DNA from: Thamnaconus septentrionalis
Lineage: Eukaryota > Chordata > Actinopteri > Tetraodontiformes > Monacanthidae
Direction of reading: 5' to 3'
NCBI GenBank assembly: GCA_009823395.1
Contig: CM020506.1
Span: 22,660,001-22,724,000, forward strand
Length of the DNA stretch: 64,000 nt
Numbering within the stretch: the first letter of the stretch is position 1; each line of letters begins with the position of its first letter. The notes under the pieces were generated by a model, which saw only the letters and a program-made list of their open reading frames with translations, was not told the DNA's origin and did not search any database. Position numbers and translations under genes: made by a program. Positions 57,861-64,000 of the stretch are shown here, in pieces.

Positions 57861-59750
57861 CGAGAGTGTGAAAAGCATTTTTGGGTTAAAGGTACAGTTT
57901 TCAAAATTGTTTTATCTAGTGGTCAGATTTTAGATTACACATAGATTCGCTCACCCTTCATTTAATTAAGGTTCAGGTAAATACACCTATTTGAAAGTTA
58001 CTTTCACACAAGAGAGCCAATATCTGTCTTTTTACTGACAAACGTGTAGCTGCAAATGAGCCGCCCCTCTTTGTTTGGACAGCTTTATTCACTTAAATGC
58101 ATATTGCAGTCCTTTCTGTCCAGTTCTACTCTGATGTCTCTGAACTAACTCCAGAAAAATGGATATGATTTCCTTTCTGAACATCTTCCACCAAATTTGC
58201 CGACAGTTCCAGGTTGACTTGCTAGTGTGAATACAGCCAAAGTGAAAGTGTGCATAGCAACGGTAACCATGGGGGCTGGGACTTAGCGAAAGGTAAGTCG
58301 GAAACATAAGTTACAGAATTTCAGTCAGCGCACATTTAATTGACAGTAAATACACTTTTTTTTTCTCAGCATTTGGTTTATTTGAGGATGATGCAAGTAT
58401 ACAATGTGCACCGGTTGACTTACAGACAAGGTAGTGCAAGATGGCGACCACCTTTGAGCAAGACCCTTCCTTGCTCTATGTATATATTTAAAAAAATAAA
58501 AAATACTTAACAGCAATTGCACACTTAGAAAGATGCGTTTATCGGTTCTACATTAAGCTTTTGTCAATAAATCTTGAAAAACTTTACTTATTGTCCCTTT
58601 AAGTGTGAAAGATCACTTTACCAGTCTTTACTATTTTGTACAACAATTGTTATAATCATCATTGCCTAAGAAACACAGAAATTAGCAGGACAATATTTCG
58701 CAAAGTAGCAAATACACTACATTTCTTAAAGCATGGTTGAGCAGAATACATTCCAGTCTACTTAATACTTATACTAGCAAATCTACAGTGTTTAGAACTA
58801 ATGAAATATGTTGGTGCTCGAATTATCCCGTTAAAGTTTGACTGGCTGCATTCTGTAACAATTAGAACTGTGAGATAAAAACCTTGCTAATACCTGCATG
58901 AAGCCCAAATGAGTTATCCTAACAAAAAGCTTTTTATTGTTTTTATTTCAATCCTGTCAGCAGATAAAGAATGTAAATGACGGGACTTTAGGGGACACAG
59001 GTAAACAGGTGAACAAACGAACAGGTGATAATGGGAAGCTCCCTGCGTTCGCATTCTATTCAATACAGAGAAGAGACTGGCTGTGTCCAATGTGTCAAAC
59101 CAACCAGAAGATCTCAAGGAATGGGAGGTTGCCCAAGGTCATTCTTCACCAGTATAAATAGTCTTTTTTTAAATTCAAAGTTTGATCCAGGGGTTCAAGT
59201 GACTCCACAGGCTGAGTTCCACACATATTCAGTGAGGCTGATGTGATTGTTGATTGACTGGGTGACAGTAAAGAAGTTAAATGGGGAGATAATTACCATT
59301 GATCCATGCAGTGTTCTTTAATCACCGCGGCCTGACTTGTGAGAGCTGAATGGAGGAGAAACGACTGGTGATCGCCTGCCCCGCTGTTCTCTCTCCACAT
59401 CACAAGTCCGGCTGTGACTGCAAACAGTGTATTCGCAGATGTGCTCTCAAGCAACAAACCCATGTGAGCAGGTGCGAGCATAAAAAAAATGAATTGAAAA
59501 AAAGCAACAAAGACACATTCTTTAAATGTAGCACGTTAGCATACTTTTAAATGTCAGTTGACCCAAAACAATAACACTTCACTATATGCAGCCATTGAGC
59601 TCATTAAAAGTTACTGCAATTTTCTTTTTTGGAGAACATAAATGTGAGAAATAAACACATCAAGTTTATGTATTTCGGATAATAAGCTTATTTTAATACT
59701 CTTTTTTTTATTTACTTTACCACAACTAATAGAGGTCCATTTGTAAATTA
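56900..59750. other. Gene-free AT-rich stretch
   Basis: No exon is recognised. A GT tract lies at about 57822-57852, and otherwise this is ordinary intergenic sequence. Confidence 0.45.
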
Positions 59751-59769
59751 AAACTATCAATGGCAATGT

Positions 59770-60010
59770 CCATTGACATACATGGATGCAAGAGGCCGCA
59801 TCAAGAGGAACCAGTTGAGGTGGCTCAAGCATGTCAGGATGCCACCTGGACACCTCCTGGGGAAGCGTTCCAGGTGGTGGCCAGCCTGGCTGGCCTGCGA
59901 GTATCTTGGGTCCCTCCTGGAGAGCTGGTGGACGTGGCTGAGAGGGCAGAGGGCAGTTTGGGTTTCCCTGTTAGGGACACTGTCCCTGTGACCAGGAGCT
60001 GGACAAGTGG
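59770..60010 (+). mobile_element. LINE reverse-transcriptase 3' fragment (RTE/Rex3-like)
   Basis: The translation includes 'ARGRIKRNQLRWLKHVRMPP' and 'ESWWTWLRGQRAVWVSLL', matching the usual C-terminal text of fish RTE/Rex3-type elements. It has frame breaks and lacks the polymerase core. Family naming is by eye. Confidence 0.65.
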
Positions 60011-60549
60011 AAGAGTGTAAGGTACACGGTACAAGGTACTTTTTGCTTTTGATTTTAGGTTAAATGACCAAAAATTACTATAAATGAGTAAAATTTATAG
60101 GACCAGAAAATACAAAGGGCACCGAGATAGCTTGGCAAAGATACATTCTATTCAAACAAATCCTTGTTTTACATTTGTTTAGTCTTGTTTGTTTTTTGTA
60201 CTTCATTAGCAGGTACTTTACAGAAATGCAACAATGTCCATTGCAGAGCTGCAGGCCCCTTTCGTCAATGGTGGCCAGTAAACCTGGTTTCTCCAGGCAT
60301 GCAGGCTTCTATAAAGTCAAGAAGGGTTTCTTCATCCAGCGTTAGTCCCTCAGGATGCCGCCCTTCCGACTAAACACGACGGACCGTTTCAAATTAGCCC
60401 AACCAAAAGTTGCACGTTCATGGAAAAAATAAATAAATAAAAACTCTGCCACTGTGATAACTGCAAGGCCGAATTTCATCCTCGAAAACAGTTTAATCTT
60501 GCTTCCTGTTTTTTTTTATTTTTATCACTTTGTGAAACTGACACCTGGC

Positions 60550-60614
60550 CTCTCGCTCTCTTCTCTCTCTCTCTCTCTCTCTCGCTCTCTCTCTCTCTCT
60601 TTCTTTCACCCTCT

Positions 60615-60645
<31 letters not shown>
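60550..60645. repeat. CT tract then CA tract
   Basis: CT run at about 60562-60600 and CA run at about 60616-60642. Confidence 0.9.
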
Positions 60646-60648
<3 letters not shown>

Positions 60649-61331
60649 CCTGGTCACGAACACGACTGCACACACATACTGGCAACAGATCCCAATGAAG
60701 AGCCTTAATACAGCCGCACAAAAGGTCTGCAGGGGAGTGAAAGGAGAAGCGGAACAAAAAACAAATAAGTAATGAAATTATAACAATACGGGGAGAGGAG
60801 GGAGATGGAGAGACACAGAAAGGGAGAGAGAGAGAGAGGAGGGATAGAGGGAGGGTTGGGGGGAGAGTAGGGTTGCCACAATGGCGAAGAACAATCGCGC
60901 CGCGTCAATGGAAAAAAGAGAGGTGGGGGGAGGAGGGCCGTGTGGACAATAGAGGCGGTGACAGGAGCACAATGACTGCAGTGTTTTCAATTAGACATTA
61001 TCTCATAGACAGAGTGGCAGGTCTCATTGTGCGAGGGGCTATTTCAGGGCTGCCTTTGTGTGGGGCAGCACCACGCTCCCCCCAGCCCTCCTCGACCCTC
61101 AGCTCCCTGGATCCAAACCCCGAACACACACACACGCACACACACTGTTTCCCTTGCAGCGGCCCTGTTATCTTGTGTGTCGTCGGCATACGTGTTTGTG
61201 CACATAACGTGCAAAGTTCATAGGCCTTTCACAGCTGGTTATTTGCTTTTTCATTAACACAGTGAAAAAACAAAAGTAAAAAATTCAGTGTGCTACACAC
61301 ATCGGTTGGGTCGGGGGCTGAAGAGTTGGGC

Positions 61332-61770
61332 CCTGTCCGCACAAACCCACACGGATATTTTTTTAAATCAAACTTTATTGGCCTCTGCTCCCAATAAACA
61401 CCAACCGCAGGATGTAAACTGCATCTCCATCCACATGAACGCATCAAATCCACCTTGAGCAATGCAATGCACATGCCAAAGCAGTAGGTGGTGATATCAC
61501 TAGCTAACGGGAAGAGCATTGTAGCCAATCACAAGGCTGGAAAAATTCATGACATGGAAAAACAACAATGGCGGACTGAAGCAGGGCGGATTCGTGAGGA
61601 GTTGGCGGAGTTTCCGCTCACTGTAACTAACACATGATTACAAAATCAACACAATTCAACAACACATGACTGCTGTAACCAGACTTCTCAAAAAGGTTTA
61701 ACCCTGGACTCTGGTTGCAAAAAACTCCAGTTTCAGGAGCCTAAAACTGCAGGGACGTGTGGATGTAACA
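61332..61770. mobile_element. MITE-like element
   Basis: The left end 'gggccctgtccgcacaaacc' with 'cacacggatat', and the right part 'gcagggacgtgtggatg', resemble the inverted ends of a fish 'gtccacacgg' MITE family. Precise ends and target duplication were not determined. Confidence 0.4.
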
Positions 61771-61779
61771 GAGAAACAT

Positions 61780-63799
61780 ACACATATACATACAGTTTTA
61801 AAAATACCCACCGCTGAAGTTTGCTTCGCCAAAGCTACTTCTGTTTCGCCGCTTCTTCCTCTTGTTAAGTTTCGTTTCCCACTTAACTGATCAAAAAATG
61901 CCTTTCGGATGTGCAGAATATCAACGATCCCCCCCCCCCCATATCAAGTTGCTGCGGTCGACGTTTCTTTCTTTTTTTTTTTTTTTTTTGCAACCAGGCC
62001 AACATTTTGCAAAAAGCCTTTCAATTGGGCATGTGTCCGCAGTGTTGTTTTTGCTTTTACTAGGCTCAGCGGATGAGCACCTCGGAAAAAAGAGGGCGTT
62101 GCGGTGTGCTAGTTTCTCAGAAATAATGTGAACTTCGCTTATCGCATGAGGGCATCAAACATTTTGACACGCTCACAAATAACGGTTGTTTCAGGCCTCA
62201 GCCCATCGGCTGCCCTGTGCGGTTTGTTATGTGTTGATAGGACGTGCATGTCCGTGTTGTCTGTCGCTGTTTCTTTTCCCCGTGTTTGCTATAGACACCA
62301 TGTACTGAACTACATGCGCTCGTGGACATATCTGTGCTATCGCTTGTGATATTGTGTCAGCTAAGCAGAATAACCATTTGAGGTTTTTCACTGTTGCTTT
62401 TTATCTCCGAGAGCTGTCAGCTCGTCAGCCACTCTGGTGTGCGTGATCCATTTTGTGCAAGGGCTGAATGTAAAGAAGGACACTGATACAGGTGGAAAGT
62501 GTCATTGCTGCAAAACTTTAACCAATATTAAATCAAAAGATCAAAACTATCAAAATTTAAAGCGTGCCTCCCGCACACATGTAACGCTGATATTCAGAGA
62601 CTTTACTCGGCTCCCGTTCACCATTTTGTACTGCCGTTTGAATTTATATTCCCTTTTAATTTCAGCCGTTGGGTTGTACAGCATGTGTCAAGACCACAAC
62701 CAACTCATTTGTGCATTCACCTGCATCACAATGCAATACCCATCTCCATCATCTTGATGATAACGTTAAAACAAAAGTTTACTGTTTTGTATCATGATCA
62801 AAAAAAAGTGGACTGCCGTAATTATTTATTTCAGTTTAACGTCTTCTGTTTTACAACCATTCCATTAAAAAACTAAGAATTATTTTTCAGCTGTTTAGTG
62901 ACTTGGGGTTTTTACGTCAGATTCAAATGACACAACTTTTGCATTTATTCTGACTTTGAGGACCAACGCAAGGAGGCTGTAACCTAAAACTCCAGTCTCA
63001 AGGTGGAATCTACACAACTAGGCATTGTCACATCCACCATACCATGAAAATAAGAGTAAAAATACATCACCTGCTGGCTACACCTGCAAACGCACCTGCC
63101 ACTCCTCCATCGCAATCTCTCTTCATTTGGTTGAATAACAGCAATTTGACAAAAACCTTTTTCCTAATTTGTGATGTGAGTGAGGTATGCGAAAGTTTAC
63201 AAAACTGTTGAACGTTGACCTGAATTACTCCCCATGGTGGTGGTTTCGTGTCTGTTTACCTCTGGTTTCTCAAAGAGGACTATCTGTGTTTTGAACGAGT
63301 TCTGTAACACAACAAACCCCTCATGAAGGTCATGTTGTGGGCGCATATGTCAGGCAGTCATCAGTGTTTGGATTCCAGATCAGCGACTATAACAATAATG
63401 CTTTGGAGTGGGCAAATGTGTTTTAAAAACAGATTGCATACGTAGGTCTTCGACCTTGTGGTGATTTTTGCTGGCTTTTCGAAAAATTCACGGTGTACCA
63501 TTGTGGCTATGCACTGGGGTGTGCGTGAAAGCTCAGTCAGTAGCCTTCTTCAGCGGAGGCAGATATGGATCTAATGGCTCTGTGGCAAAGGCAGTACAGT
63601 GACCTGATTCCAATCTGTTGCGTTTGGATTCGACAACCTCAGAGAAGCAAAAGAGGGCAAATTGGGACAGAGGAAGATGGTGTGCCTGATAAGCTTCAGT
63701 TGAGGTTGGGTATGTTATGATATATTGCATGTTGATTATGATGGGCTTTGCACGCAGCAACTGCCACTGTGGTCACATGCAGCGAGGTAATGTTTCGTT

Positions 63800-63846
<47 letters not shown>

Positions 63847-64000
63847 CTCCAAACGCTTCTCCATGATGCTACAGTATAATGTCAAGTTTCATTTATTAAC
63901 CCTTTCCTGCACAATAGTTAAATAAGTGGAGAGATGTTAAAATGTCCCTTTTCTTTAATATGACTGAGTTGCACTTAATCCAACACTCTGAGGCCCAACC
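61780..64000. other. Gene-free stretch at the window end
   Basis: No recognisable exon. Contents are poly-C and poly-T runs near 61930 and 61971-61990, and a GT tract at about 63803-63841. Confidence 0.45.

Overview
This window looks like a euchromatic piece of a ray-finned (teleost-type) fish genome. It has spliced genes with GT-AG introns, and it is very rich in CA/GT, GATA and GA microsatellites. It also holds fish-style LINE, hAT-like, Ty3/Gypsy and tRNA-derived repeats. No prokaryotic features, rRNA genes or CRISPR arrays were seen. Most long open frames here are microsatellite, repeat or antisense artefacts. Only three protein-coding genes are supported.

Layout. (1) 1-16.2 kb: repeat-rich DNA with no recognisable coding exon. 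It is probably upstream sequence and/or intron 1 of wnt4, because the signal-peptide exon could not be found. (2) 16.2-20.3 kb, plus strand: five coding exons of wnt4 (closest to teleost wnt4a), from the mature N-terminus to the stop. (3) 20.3-35.2 kb: wnt4 3' UTR and intergenic DNA, with long GT/CA tracts, a 255-bp GATA array, LINE remnants, and a decayed Ty3/Gypsy element carrying a nested hAT-type insertion. (4) 35.2-44.9 kb, minus strand: cdc42, with a non-coding first exon, four shared coding exons and two alternative last exons. One ends in CVLL (ubiquitous type) and the other in CCIF (brain type). (5) 45.5-48.2 kb, minus strand: snrpe, complete in five small exons with a canonical polyadenylation signal. 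(6) 48.3-64 kb: intergenic DNA with L2-like and other LINE tails, hAT-like MITEs and microsatellites, and no gene I can support.

wnt4 and cdc42 converge tail to tail, the same arrangement as WNT4 and CDC42 on human 1p36. Their products act in extracellular Wnt signalling and in Rho-family control of actin and polarity. snrpe encodes a core spliceosomal Sm protein and is simply a housekeeping neighbour.

The most notable observations concern splicing. One wnt4 intron runs as a TG microsatellite straight into a conserved exon with no AG at the expected acceptor, and that exon is 132 nt long and symmetric in phase. One cdc42 intron has a GC donor. cdc42 also carries an upstream ORF overlapping its start codon, and each of its two alternative last exons has its own candidate poly(A) site.
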